33,795 bases of DNA from Caryophanales bacterium (GTDB lineage: Bacteria > Bacillota_I > Bacilli_A > RF39 > UBA660): positions 1 through 33,795 of the forward strand of contig JAEEZO010000025.1 in the NCBI GenBank assembly GCA_016291895.1, written 5' to 3'. Below the pieces are notes generated by a model that was given only the letters and a program-made list of their open reading frames with translations, ran no database searches and had not been told where the DNA came from. Each line of letters begins with the position of its first letter. The stretch's first letter is position 1. The position numbers and the translations under genes were made by a program. This document shows, one piece after another, positions 25,060 through 33,246 of the stretch.

Positions 25060-26421
25060 ATAATATTTATATACACAATCTTTTATAAATTGATAGATCG
25101 TTTTTGAAGTACTTTCATAATAATGAACACCATCTCCAGATCCAAAGCCATTCTTCTTTAAATATGAATAACTATCACAATATGTTACATTAGAATAGTT
25201 TTGTAAACTACTCTTTAGTTTGCTATTAAATGATTCAATTCTCGTATTCATATTTGCTCTTCCTCCACTTGTTGGATTAACTGAAAGAATAAAAACATGA
25301 TAGTTCTTCCAATCACCTGTTACCATTTCACGATATTTATCGATATATTTATCAATATTATCTAAATCATTAACACCTAAATTAGTAACTATATTTTTCT
25401 TTTTAGATGAACTTAATCGATTAACTTCAGGAATAGCGGTATCACGTAACCATTTAAATCCCATAGCGCCTTTAGATACACATGTTCCCCCTTCATTTTT
25501 ATACCATTTATATTTACATAATCCAACCATTCTAGAGTCACCAATAATTGTTATTTCTTTAGGATTAATATTAACAATATGTTTATTAACGGTTACATTT
25601 ACTTCACGACTTACAACACCTTTACTATCGGTTGCTTTAATCGTTGCATTTCCTTTTTTAATACCTTTTAGAAGACCATTATCTACTGTTACTACACTTT
25701 TATCACTACTTGTCCATGTTAATGTTTTATCTGTTGCATTATCAGGGATTACTGTTGCATTAATCTTTAAGGTATCACCAACATATAAACTATAAGAATT
25801 TTTATCAAATTTTATTTCTTGAACAAAAACTTCTTTACTTTTTACTATAACATCACATGTATCAACATAACCATTACTTGTTCTAATTGTTATTCTTGCT
25901 TCTCCTGGTGCTAAAGCACGTACTACATCATTTGTAATACTAATAACTTCTTGATTACTAACTTCCCATTTTATTTCTTTATTAGTTGCATTATCAGGCA
26001 TAATTGTATAAGTTAGTCTTGCTTCTTCTCCTTCGATTAATTCCAATTTATTACTACTTAAAGTTATACTTGTTGGTTCAATATCATTAACAATAACCAC
26101 CATCGTTGCTGATAAATCATAGCCATCAAGTTTCGCAGTTATACTAGAATTTCCCTTTGATATAGCATTAACCATTCCGTTATTAACGGTTGCAACATTA
26201 TTATTAGAACTAGTCCAGGTAACTGTATAATTATCAAGATTTGTAACCACTGGTTTTAATTCTTTACTCTCTCCAACTTTTAAAACAACCGCTCCACCAT
26301 TAAAACTAATTGTAGGGGGATTATTAACAATTGGATTATCATTACCCATAAATAAAAATACTATTATAACAATACATAGTACTATAAGAATTCCTATAAT
26401 AATATTAAATTTATCTTTCAT
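25051..26421 (-). CDS. Big_2-domain surface protein with SGNH hydrolase head
   Basis: A 456-aa type II membrane protein: membrane helix (about 6-26), three Big_2 Ig-like domains (about 35-110, 113-193, 196-276), and a compact SGNH hydrolase-like domain (about 285-456) with IIGDSRMVG (Ser block), TNLGVNDL (Asn block) and GDGVHYYES (Asp-His block). The GDSR-type Ser block recalls SGNH proteins of wall-polymer O-acylation. Its first 280 residues align from end to end by eye with the 19478 gene, including the LDNYTxxWTSSNNNVATV segment, while the enzyme heads are unrelated, so one stalk carries different heads. GGAGTAAG precedes the ATG. Confidence 0.88.
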   Translation of the reverse strand: MKDKFNIIIGILIVLCIVIIVFLFMGNDNPIVNNPPTISFNGGAVVLKVGESKELKPVVTNLDNYTVTWTSSNNNVATVNNGMVNAISKGNSSITAKLDGYDLSATMVVIVNDIEPTSITLSSNKLELIEGEEARLTYTIMPDNATNKEIKWEVSNQEVISITNDVVRALAPGEARITIRTSNGYVDTCDVIVKSKEVFVQEIKFDKNSYSLYVGDTLKINATVIPDNATDKTLTWTSSDKSVVTVDNGLLKGIKKGNATIKATDSKGVVSREVNVTVNKHIVNINPKEITIIGDSRMVGLCKYKWYKNEGGTCVSKGAMGFKWLRDTAIPEVNRLSSSKKKNIVTNLGVNDLDNIDKYIDKYREMVTGDWKNYHVFILSVNPTSGGRANMNTRIESFNSKLKSSLQNYSNVTYCDSYSYLKKNGFGSGDGVHYYESTSKTIYQFIKDCVYKYYNE

Positions 26422-26450
26422 ATCTTACTCCAATACGATTATAACATGAT

Positions 26451-26479
26451 TTGACGAAAAAGTTATTCTTTTATATAAT
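26451..26479 (+). promoter_or_regulatory. Sigma-A promoter of the 26500 gene
   Basis: TTGACG (26451-26456), a 17-bp spacer and TATAAT (26474-26479), with AAGGAG ahead of the start codon. Confidence 0.8.
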
Positions 26480-26499
26480 TAATAAATCAAGGAGAAAGA

Positions 26500-27018
26500 A
26501 TGAACAATAAAAATTGGGTTATTAAAGCTTTTATACTAACTTTTTTTCTAGCTTTAATTATTAGTGGTATATCAAATATTATTGTTGAAAAAGCTGGTTT
26601 TATCGTATTATTACTAATAACAATTGTTATTATATTTGTTGGTATCATTGCTGATATTATAGGAACAGCTGTCTTAACCGCTAATGAAGCAACTTTTCAT
26701 GCTAAAGCTTCTAATAAAATAAGTGGTTCCAAAGAAAGTATTAAATTAATAAAAAATTCTAGTAATATTGCTAACTTCTGTAATGATATTATTGGTGATA
26801 TATGTGGTATTGTATCTGGTAGTATGGGAACCATGATTGCTATTTATACAGCAACTAGATTAACCGTAAATAATACTCTTACAACTCTTCTTATTTCATC
26901 AATCATCTCAAGTATCATGGTTGGTGGAAAAGCTATTGGTAAAAATATCGCTGTAAAAAGAAGTGATGAGATTATTTTCTTTGTAGGAAATATATTAAGT
27001 AAGTTTAATAAAAAGTAA
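26500..27018 (+). CDS. Integral membrane protein, CorB/DUF21-like
   Basis: A 172-aa protein with about four membrane segments (about 8-28, 32-58, 95-122, 128-145). Short soluble stretches carry ADIIGTAVLTANEATFHAKAS and NFCNDIIGDICGIVSGSMG. This set resembles short Bacillota proteins usually labelled as CorB/CNNM (DUF21)-related membrane proteins, without the CBS domains that full magnesium/cobalt efflux proteins have. A transport role is therefore only suggestive. It is the only plus-strand gene in the right half of the window and ends at a bidirectional terminator. Confidence 0.75.
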   Translation: MNNKNWVIKAFILTFFLALIISGISNIIVEKAGFIVLLLITIVIIFVGIIADIIGTAVLTANEATFHAKASNKISGSKESIKLIKNSSNIANFCNDIIGDICGIVSGSMGTMIAIYTATRLTVNNTLTTLLISSIISSIMVGGKAIGKNIAVKRSDEIIFFVGNILSKFNKK

Positions 27019-27038
27019 AGAATTAAATTCTTTACTTT
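27012..27038. terminator. Bidirectional terminator between convergent genes
   Basis: A long A/T-rich inverted repeat (27012-27024 with 27026-27038) with T-rich runs on both strands. It contains the stop codon of the 26500 gene and lies just behind that of the 27040 gene. Confidence 0.8.
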
Positions 27039-27039
27039 T

Positions 27040-27774
27040 TTATATTAAATCATCAATTTTTTTATTTAAGAAGTTCTTTGTTTCCATAACTAAACCTCTT
27101 ATATTCTCTTTTGTTGTTAAATAATCTTTATCTAAATTATAAGATAGTCGATCATTAATTTCATAAAAAATATCTAAATATTCTTTACCAATATCTGCTT
27201 CACTTGAAGATATTAACATTGATCTATTATATAAATCACTTTCAATTGGTTGTTCATCACCCATTACTTGAATATTGTAATTAACCTCTTTAGTTGAAGT
27301 AACAATAATACATTCATAATAACTATCATCAATCTTTTTTACTCTTTTAAGAGATATATCTTCATAGTCACTTGATAATGATAATTTATCAAATAATACT
27401 TGACTATTCTTTTTATCAATAGCATTTATTTTTATAGAAGTATAAATAACTTTTAAATCATATACTTCATTTAAAACATCAAATAATAATTGTATATTTT
27501 CATTAATCATTAATAATAATTCATCATTATCAACATTAGATACATCAATTGATAAATTACAATTAATTAATGATAACGTAAAGAAATATTTATTATCTTT
27601 ACTTTTAGCTTGAATACGTGGAATATCAATATTCTTTCTAATAGGAATATCATTATATAAAAAACTTGTATCAAGAATACTTTTTAAACTATTTTCTAAT
27701 TCATTTACTTTTTCTTGTGGCATAAAGTCTAATTCTTTAAACCATAAACTAATATTAACATTATTTATTTTCAT
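27040..27774 (-). CDS. Hypothetical cytosolic protein
   Basis: A 244-aa soluble protein of unknown family. It is rich in Asp, Asn, Ile, Leu and Ser. The N-terminus (MKINNVNISLWFKELDFM) and the alternating strand/helix pattern suggest a compact alpha/beta protein, with a helical C-terminus (ENIRGLVMETKNFLNKKI). GGAGGG is seven bases before the ATG and sits directly behind the terminator of the upstream gene, so expression may depend on readthrough. Confidence 0.75.
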   Translation of the reverse strand: MKINNVNISLWFKELDFMPQEKVNELENSLKSILDTSFLYNDIPIRKNIDIPRIQAKSKDNKYFFTLSLINCNLSIDVSNVDNDELLLMINENIQLLFDVLNEVYDLKVIYTSIKINAIDKKNSQVLFDKLSLSSDYEDISLKRVKKIDDSYYECIIVTSTKEVNYNIQVMGDEQPIESDLYNRSMLISSSEADIGKEYLDIFYEINDRLSYNLDKDYLTTKENIRGLVMETKNFLNKKIDDLI

Positions 27775-27783
27775 AAACCCTCC

Positions 27784-27806
27784 AAAAAAAGTACGTTACC
27801 GTACTT
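27784..27806 (-). terminator. Terminator between the 27805 and 27040 genes
   Basis: A 7-bp stem AAGTACG/CGTACTT (27789-27795 with 27800-27806), 4-nt loop and T7 on the minus strand, directly followed by the ribosome binding site of the next gene. Confidence 0.75.
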
Positions 27807-28377
27807 AATTGTTAATAACTTTAACAACATTTAAATTCTTTGGTAGAGAATCTAATGTTGATAAATCTCTTTCATAGTTTGTTTTAACAACAACACCGTT
27901 ATAATCTTTATCATCGATTCTTAAAATTATTTTCGTTCCAATATCTAATTTATTTCCATTAGCAAGGAAGATATAAGATTTTTTACCAATTAAAACATTT
28001 ATAACTTCTTCATGCTTACTTGCAGCTTTAATAGGATTAATAGAAACAGTATAATCAACTTTCTTAGGTGTTGCTTTTTCTTTAACAACATCATAATCAT
28101 CTTCTCGATAAGAGAAGTTTGATAAAAAGTCATCAATTGAATCAAATTCTGTAGATGTTCCATATCTTTCAGGAATTGTTATATAATCATCATAATCATC
28201 ATAATCGGAAAGAGTTTCATCTTCTTCATCAAATTCATTATCAGTAGCATAATCATATTCCTTATCAACATTTTCACGATCTTTTTTATTTTTATGGACG
28301 ACAAAAAGCCAGATAAATAAACCTAGCAGTGAAAATATAACGGTATAAATTATAATCATTTTTATTTCAAAACTCAT
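27805..28377 (-). CDS. Bitopic membrane protein with acidic linker, unknown function
   Basis: A 190-aa protein: membrane helix at about residues 6-26, a very acidic linker at about 38-70 rich in Asp, Glu and Tyr, then a C-terminal beta-rich domain (about 125-188; VLIGKKSYIFLANGNKLDIG, TKIILRIDDKDYNGVVV) that could be a small barrel. No family recognised. It has its own terminator and stands downstream of obg, separated by the obg terminator. Confidence 0.75.
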   Translation of the reverse strand: MSFEIKMIIIYTVIFSLLGLFIWLFVVHKNKKDRENVDKEYDYATDNEFDEEDETLSDYDDYDDYITIPERYGTSTEFDSIDDFLSNFSYREDDYDVVKEKATPKKVDYTVSINPIKAASKHEEVINVLIGKKSYIFLANGNKLDIGTKIILRIDDKDYNGVVVKTNYERDLSTLDSLPKNLNVVKVINN

Positions 28378-28426
28378 ACACTACCAACACCTAATATAAT
28401 TATATCAAAAAATCAAGATATGTAAC

Positions 28427-28457
28427 AAAAAAAATAACTTAAAATATAAGTTATTTT
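28427..28457 (-). terminator. Terminator of obg
   Basis: An 11-bp stem (28431-28441 with 28447-28457), 5-nt loop and T8 on the minus strand. The stop codon is in the stem. Confidence 0.8.
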
Positions 28458-29722
28458 CTATATTCGAAATTATAATCTAAGATTTTAACTAAATCTCCTT
28501 CTTTTGCACCCATTTTTTCAAGTTCATCATCAATTCCCATTTTACGTAAATGTCTCGCAAAACGAAGGATACTCTCTTCAGATTCAAACTTTGTCATTCT
28601 AAATAATTTTTCAATTTCTTCACCATGAATAACAAAGTAATCATTAACTTTCTCAATAGTATATGGTTGTTCTTTTTCAAATTTATATAATACATGAGAT
28701 AAGTATTTATCTTCTTCATATAATTCATCATCGATACTTTGATCAATTAAATCAGCGATTTTAATAAGAGCTTGATTAAGATTTTCTCCATTAATAGCAC
28801 TTATAGGATAAATATCACATTTAACTTTCTTCTTGAAGGCTTTTAGATTTTCTTCAAAGTCTGGCATATCCATTTTATTAGCTAAAACTATCATTGGTTT
28901 TTTAATTAATTTTTTACTATAATTTTCTAATTCTTTATTAATTAAAACATAATCTTCATAAGGATCTCTTCCTTCAGTTGCTCCCATATCAATAATATGA
29001 ACAATTACTTTACATCTTTCAATATGTTTTAAGAACTTATCACCAAGTCCAAGTCCTTCACTAGCGCCTTCAATAAGGCCTGGTAAATCCGCAATAACAA
29101 AACTTCGATTATCACTTGTTTTACATACTCCTAAATTAGGACTTAAGGTTGTAAAGTGATAATCCGCAATCTTTGGCTTAGCTGCTGTTACTTTTGATAA
29201 GAAGGTACTTTTACCAACACTAGGTAATCCAACTAAACCTGCATCTGCTAACATTTTTAATTCTACTTTTAATAATTTTTCTTCACCTGGTTCACCATTT
29301 TCGGAGAATGTTGGACAAGGATTAGAAAGTGTTTTAAAAGCTGTATTACCACGGCCACCACGGCCACCTTGAGCAACAATAACACTATCATCTTTTTCTT
29401 TTAAATCAGCGATGATTAGTCCTGTATCCAAATCCGTTATAACTGTTCCTTGTGGTACTTTTATAACAACATCTTCACTACTTTTACCAGTTTGATTTTT
29501 TCCAAGACCATTTTCACCTTTTTTACCTTTAACAGTTTTCATATAATGAAGGTCTACTAATGTATGAAGTCCTGTATCAACACTAAAAACGATGTTTGAG
29601 CCATGTCCACCATTTCCACCGAATGGTCCTCCCATTGGAACAAATTTTTCACGACGAAAGGCAGTACAACCATCTCCACCATTTCCAGCGATAACTTTAA
29701 TTTTTACTTCATCAATAAACAT
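28451..29722 (-). CDS. obg: GTPase Obg/CgtA
   Basis: A 423-aa essential GTPase that helps 50S ribosome assembly and links growth to stress signalling. The N-terminal Obg fold (about 1-158) has the glycine-rich GNGGDGCTAFRREKFVPMGG motif. The G domain (about 159-330) has GLPSVGKST, DLPGLIEGAS and NKMDMP. The C-terminal OCT domain (about 345-423) ends with FESEESILRFARHLRKMGI. Length and order are normal for Bacillota. GAGGTGG lies ahead of the start. One base separates it from the upstream HAD gene, so the two are coupled. Confidence 0.98.
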   Translation of the reverse strand: MFIDEVKIKVIAGNGGDGCTAFRREKFVPMGGPFGGNGGHGSNIVFSVDTGLHTLVDLHYMKTVKGKKGENGLGKNQTGKSSEDVVIKVPQGTVITDLDTGLIIADLKEKDDSVIVAQGGRGGRGNTAFKTLSNPCPTFSENGEPGEEKLLKVELKMLADAGLVGLPSVGKSTFLSKVTAAKPKIADYHFTTLSPNLGVCKTSDNRSFVIADLPGLIEGASEGLGLGDKFLKHIERCKVIVHIIDMGATEGRDPYEDYVLINKELENYSKKLIKKPMIVLANKMDMPDFEENLKAFKKKVKCDIYPISAINGENLNQALIKIADLIDQSIDDELYEEDKYLSHVLYKFEKEQPYTIEKVNDYFVIHGEEIEKLFRMTKFESEESILRFARHLRKMGIDDELEKMGAKEGDLVKILDYNFEYRK

Positions 29723-29723
29723 T

Positions 29724-30620
29724 TTACCACCTCTTTATTTTTTTAATTAAACGACTTACGGAAGGCGTTATTCCTTCACAAACCGTCTTTAATGCCTCTT
29801 TACCCCATGGCATTGTATACCCATGATAATCTTTAATCATTTGAAAATCATTATAATTATCACCAATGGTAAAGACATTATCTTTATCAATATCTAGAAT
29901 ATCTCTTAAATCTTCTATCATTGTTGATTTTGTAATTTTATCATGTCTTAAGAACATAAAACGTTCCATAAAGACTGCTAATTGAAGACCAAATAATCTT
30001 GCAAATAAATTTAACTCATCAACAATTTTACTCTTGTCATTATAAACACTAAATACTATTTTAGGATCTTTACGATATATTTCATATTCAAGTAAATAAT
30101 CATCATGTTTCCATTCAGTTAATTTATAACTATCAAATTTTGAAATAAATCTTTGAATAGCTTCTTGTAATGTCATAGGAGCAAGATATACTTTACCATC
30201 AACAATATTATAATTTAAATAATATTTATCTGCAATATTAGGATTACTTGCAAATGTCTCTTGAGATAAAATAATATTGCCTCCTTCTATCGTATAATCT
30301 ATTTTCTTTGTATTAAACGTTGTAATTAAATATTCATAATTATAAAGAGGATTAGTAATATCATACATTTTTAGTAAACGATCTTTATTATCAAGAAGTA
30401 GTGTTCCATCATTACATGCTAAATAACTATAAGGAATATTATTTTTGATAATCTCATCTTTAATACTATCAAAAGCACGTCCTGTATTAAGCATAAAAAC
30501 ATTACCTTCACTAAGAAACTTTTTTATAGCTTTTACATTAATTTTCATTAATAAATCATTTTTAAAATCATAATTAACTTTTAATGTTTTATCATAATCA
30601 CTAACTAATAACTTTCTCAT
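29724..30620 (-). CDS. HAD-superfamily hydrolase, Cof-type (subclass IIB)
   Basis: A 298-aa cytosolic phosphatase-like protein. Motif I is SDYDKTL (DxDxT nucleophile), motif II is LNTGR, and motif IV is IGDNYNDFQMI; a Lys in RHDKITKSTMI serves as motif III. The cap (about 85-190) is of type C2B. Substrates of this subclass are small phosphorylated metabolites and cannot be fixed from sequence. I chose the ATG at 30620, with GGAGGGG upstream; an in-frame TTG at 30632 lies inside that site. The gene sits directly upstream of obg. Confidence 0.9.
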   Translation of the reverse strand: MRKLLVSDYDKTLKVNYDFKNDLLMKINVKAIKKFLSEGNVFMLNTGRAFDSIKDEIIKNNIPYSYLACNDGTLLLDNKDRLLKMYDITNPLYNYEYLITTFNTKKIDYTIEGGNIILSQETFASNPNIADKYYLNYNIVDGKVYLAPMTLQEAIQRFISKFDSYKLTEWKHDDYLLEYEIYRKDPKIVFSVYNDKSKIVDELNLFARLFGLQLAVFMERFMFLRHDKITKSTMIEDLRDILDIDKDNVFTIGDNYNDFQMIKDYHGYTMPWGKEALKTVCEGITPSVSRLIKKIKRW

Positions 30621-30652
30621 AGTCCCCTCCAAGTTGAATTATTATAACATAT

Positions 30653-30681
30653 AAAAACAATAAATCAAAAGATTTATTGTT
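30653..30681 (-). terminator. Terminator behind the frameshifted small gene
   Basis: An 11-bp stem AACAATAAATC/GATTTATTGTT (30656-30666 with 30671-30681) with a 4-nt loop and a short T run on the minus strand. It overlaps the stop codon of the small gene. Confidence 0.7.
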
Positions 30682-30966
30682 AATTTATAATTCCTGGAAA
30701 AAATAAAAGAATAATTACAAAAATAATCAATATTGTAAAAATAGCCATTAAAATATTAACGAATACTAAAGAATGTTTTTTCTTCTTTTTAACTTTTTTT
30801 TCAACTAAGCGATCATCAATATATTCTTTTTCTTCTACTTTACCTTTATAATCTTTATAAAAATCATCACTTTTTAAAATAGCTTCTTCTTCTAAAACTT
30901 TTTCATTCTTTTCTTTATTTTTTTCTTTTTCTTTTTATCCTCTTTTAAATAACCATCATAATTCAT
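30680..30966 (-). pseudogene. Small Lys-rich membrane protein gene with a frameshift at an A7 run
   Basis: A gene of about 95 codons in two frames. From the ATG at 30966 (AGAGGG ahead, 12 bp behind the lipoprotein gene) the frame reads MNYDGYLKEDKKKK and stops after 24 codons. One base back, at the A7 run near 30922, the frame is open to a TAA at 30680-30682. It reads NKEKNEKVLEEEAILK, a KVEEKEYIDDRL segment, a KKKKKHSL basic stretch and a clear C-terminal membrane helix (VFVNILMAIFTILIIFVIIL) ending PGIIN. The coding signal of the second frame is good. A lost A in the genome, a sequencing slip, or true -1 slippage on the A7 are all possible. The downstream terminator is intact. Confidence 0.75.
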
Positions 30967-30977
30967 TTAGAACCCTC

Positions 30978-31691
30978 TTAATAGTTAAAAGTATGGTTAG
31001 TATTAATATAATTATTAATATAGTCTAGTAAGTGATTATTACCAGTATCATAATCTTTACTTGCAAAAGAATAATGATATAAACCATTATCTTTTATAAT
31101 ATCTAAAAATAATATTTGATAACTATCACCATGGAAAACAATATTTATATTAAAATCAACTATATAATCTGAAATAATATTTCTTTTAACTTGGTTATTT
31201 AAATATATTAAGAAGTTATCAAAATAATTAACAAGATTATTTATATCTTCTTTATTATCAATATTATAATAACGTTTATTACATTCTTTATCTTCAAATT
31301 GTTTATAACAATATTTATTATCATAATTAATTTGTTTTTGATATTCACTTATGAAATATTCTTCAGCTTTTGCTAAATAATTTGTTGTCATTCGATAAGC
31401 TTTTTTATCACAAAGACCCATTTTACTATAATTTCCTTGTACACATTCAAAAGTTTGCCATACTTCAAATTCAAGATTGGTATTTTTAATTCTTAATACA
31501 AGTTTATCTTCAAAACGACTAACTATATCATAATGTCCTTTTAGATTTACTCTTTCTCCCCTTATCGATTCTAAATTGTTAACATACTCTAACATGTCTT
31601 CTTCTGAATACAATGTTTTATCTTCTTCAGTTCTTAGCCCACAACCTACTAATAATAAAACAAATGTTAATACTATAATAATCTTCTTCAT
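30978..31691 (-). CDS. Lipoprotein of unknown function
   Basis: A 237-aa lipoprotein: a short basic N-terminus, a hydrophobic segment and the lipobox LLVGC, so Cys near residue 17 should be lipidated and the protein held on the outer face of the membrane. The mature part is rich in Asn, Tyr, Asp and Lys and holds further Cys residues (TFECVQG, GLCDKK, KYCYKQ, DKECNKR) that could pair. I recognise no family. I chose the ATG at 31691, preceded by AAGGAG; an in-frame ATG at 31709 overlaps the -10 TATAAT at 31708-31713. It is followed at 11 bp by the frameshifted small membrane protein gene. Confidence 0.8.
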   Translation of the reverse strand: MKKIIIVLTFVLLLVGCGLRTEEDKTLYSEEDMLEYVNNLESIRGERVNLKGHYDIVSRFEDKLVLRIKNTNLEFEVWQTFECVQGNYSKMGLCDKKAYRMTTNYLAKAEEYFISEYQKQINYDNKYCYKQFEDKECNKRYYNIDNKEDINNLVNYFDNFLIYLNNQVKRNIISDYIVDFNINIVFHGDSYQILFLDIIKDNGLYHYSFASKDYDTGNNHLLDYINNYINTNHTFNY

Positions 31692-31707
31692 AAATATCTC
31701 CTTTTTC

Positions 31708-31713
31708 ATTATA
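31708..31713 (-). promoter_or_regulatory. -10 element for the lipoprotein gene
   Basis: TATAAT on the minus strand directly behind the dnaI terminator. The -35 is poor and would lie in the terminator stem. Confidence 0.4.
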
Positions 31714-31718
31714 TCATA

Positions 31719-31747
31719 TAAAAAAGAACTAAAAATTAGTTCTTTTT
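31719..31747 (-). terminator. Terminator of dnaI
   Basis: A 12-bp A/T-rich stem (31721-31732 with 31736-31747), 3-nt loop and T run on the minus strand. The stop codon overlaps the stem. Confidence 0.75.
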
Positions 31748-32654
31748 AAAATTCTCTTCGATTAACACTTATCATTGTAATTTCTTTTGTTAAGAATTTA
31801 ATTCTTTGAATAATTCGACCAGCTTTTACTTTATTATCTGAACTCTTAGTAATCATTAAGTGATTTTCAAGTTCATCAAGAGTTAAATTAGATGTAAAAA
31901 ATGTTGGTAACTTTTCTTCCATACGATATTGAAGAATTGTTTGTAAAACTTCATCTCGAGCCCATTCTGATAAACTTTCAGCTCCAATATCATCAATTAA
32001 TAATAGTTCTGCATATTTAACACGATCAAATTGGTAATTATAAACATCACTATTATCAAAATTGGCTTTTAAACTACGTAAAAATTCAGGGAAATATGTT
32101 ATAACACTTTGATATCCTAATTTTGCTAGTTCATTAAATAAAGCCGCAACTAGATATGTTTTACCACATCCAAATGATCCATTTAAATATAATCCTTTGA
32201 TATTTTTATCTTTTTGATAATTATCATAAAAACTTTTTAATTCTTTAATTGTTTCTAAACGATTTGAATCATCTTTATAAATGTTTTTAAAACTAGCTTC
32301 TCTAATCTCTAGTGGGATTTTATTAGCATAAACATTTTTTTGATATTCATTATCATTATCATTTTTTTCTTTAAAAGGACATTTTTTATAAGCAAATTTA
32401 ATAACATCATTTTCTACATAAGCATATTTAATTAAACCCTTAATATCATATGGACAATTATCTAGTCCTTTACATTTTGTACATGTCTCTATATTATCAG
32501 CTAGTTCTAATAGAGATGTCGTATAGTGAGATTTAACTTCATCAGAAACATCTAACTTATTAACGATTTTAACAAACTCTTTGTTCTTTAAAGCTTTAAT
32601 ATAATTATCTTCTAACTTATCTTTATTTTTTTTACCAAAGACCATTTTTTGCAT
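31746..32654 (-). CDS. dnaI: Primosomal protein DnaI (helicase loader)
   Basis: A 302-aa AAA+ ATPase that loads the replicative helicase onto DNA in Bacilli. The N-terminal domain has the Cys cluster typical of DnaI (CTKCKGLDNCP and a later KKCPFKEK, about residues 58-95), which binds zinc and contacts the helicase. The C-terminal domain has Walker A NGSFGCGKTYL, Walker B LLIDDIGAE and the sensor strand FFTSN, with Arg residues in the final helix (GRIIQRIKF). Length is normal. GAGGTG precedes the start. It has its own promoter and terminator. Confidence 0.93.
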   Translation of the reverse strand: MQKMVFGKKNKDKLEDNYIKALKNKEFVKIVNKLDVSDEVKSHYTTSLLELADNIETCTKCKGLDNCPYDIKGLIKYAYVENDVIKFAYKKCPFKEKNDNDNEYQKNVYANKIPLEIREASFKNIYKDDSNRLETIKELKSFYDNYQKDKNIKGLYLNGSFGCGKTYLVAALFNELAKLGYQSVITYFPEFLRSLKANFDNSDVYNYQFDRVKYAELLLIDDIGAESLSEWARDEVLQTILQYRMEEKLPTFFTSNLTLDELENHLMITKSSDNKVKAGRIIQRIKFLTKEITMISVNRREF

Positions 32655-32670
32655 AAGACACCTCTATCTA

Positions 32671-32699
32671 ATTTTATCAAATTGAATTACTATTTACAA
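32671..32699 (-). promoter_or_regulatory. Sigma-A promoter of dnaI
   Basis: TTGTAA (32694-32699), a 17-bp spacer and TAAAAT (32671-32676) on the minus strand. Confidence 0.65.
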
Positions 32700-32715
32700 G
32701 GTAGGTAAACACTAC

Positions 32716-32745
32716 AAAAAAAAGAATATTTAAAATATTCTTTTT
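32716..32745 (-). terminator. Terminator of the 32751 gene
   Basis: A 12-bp stem (32719-32730 with 32734-32745), 3-nt loop and T8 on the minus strand. Confidence 0.8.
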
Positions 32746-32750
32746 AACTT

Positions 32751-33245
32751 TTATTTCTTCTTTTTAGTATCTTTATCTTTGTTCTTAAATAATAAAGCAA
32801 TTATTACAACAATTAATATTAATAAAATTACTAATGTTGCATACAAAATATAATTTGCAGTTATGATACTATCCAAATCTTTATCAGAAATACCATCACA
32901 TTTAGATGATGTATCACTAGTAGTAGTTGGAACGTTATCTGTTACCTCATTATTAGCGTTTTCATCAAGAGCTTCTACTCCATCAATAGCGAAAACATCT
33001 GTAATTGTTTCATCATATCTTGTACTATCTACTAAAGTAATAGAAAGAACTGCCTTTTCATTAGTTATTTGATAAGTAACACCTTGAACATTTTCTTTAA
33101 CATTGATGTCACTAACAATAGCAACAATTTCACTTAAATTCTTGTCTTTTACTTCAATGTCAATAGTACCACTTGCCTCATCTGCTCTTACATTAAAACC
33201 CCATAGCATAACAACTGCTAAAAATCCTAAAAATAGTTTTTTCAT
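32751..33245 (-). CDS. Exported protein with C-terminal membrane anchor
   Basis: A 164-aa protein with a Sec signal peptide (MKKLFLGFLAVVMLWGFNVRA, cleavage expected after VRA or nearby), an extracellular beta-rich acidic domain (about 22-100), a Thr/Ser-rich linker, a C-terminal membrane helix (about 130-152) and a Lys-rich tail (KNKDKDTKKKK). This is the topology of a C-terminally anchored surface protein, without an LPXTG motif. No family recognised. I chose the ATG at 33245 because GAGAGGAA sits just ahead; an upstream in-frame ATG at 33263 would add a hydrophilic extension before the signal. The stop of the aminopeptidase gene lies one base before, so they are translationally coupled. 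Confidence 0.78.
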   Translation of the reverse strand: MKKLFLGFLAVVMLWGFNVRADEASGTIDIEVKDKNLSEIVAIVSDINVKENVQGVTYQITNEKAVLSITLVDSTRYDETITDVFAIDGVEALDENANNEVTDNVPTTTSDTSSKCDGISDKDLDSIITANYILYATLVILLILIVVIIALLFKNKDKDTKKKK

Positions 33246-33246
33246 C

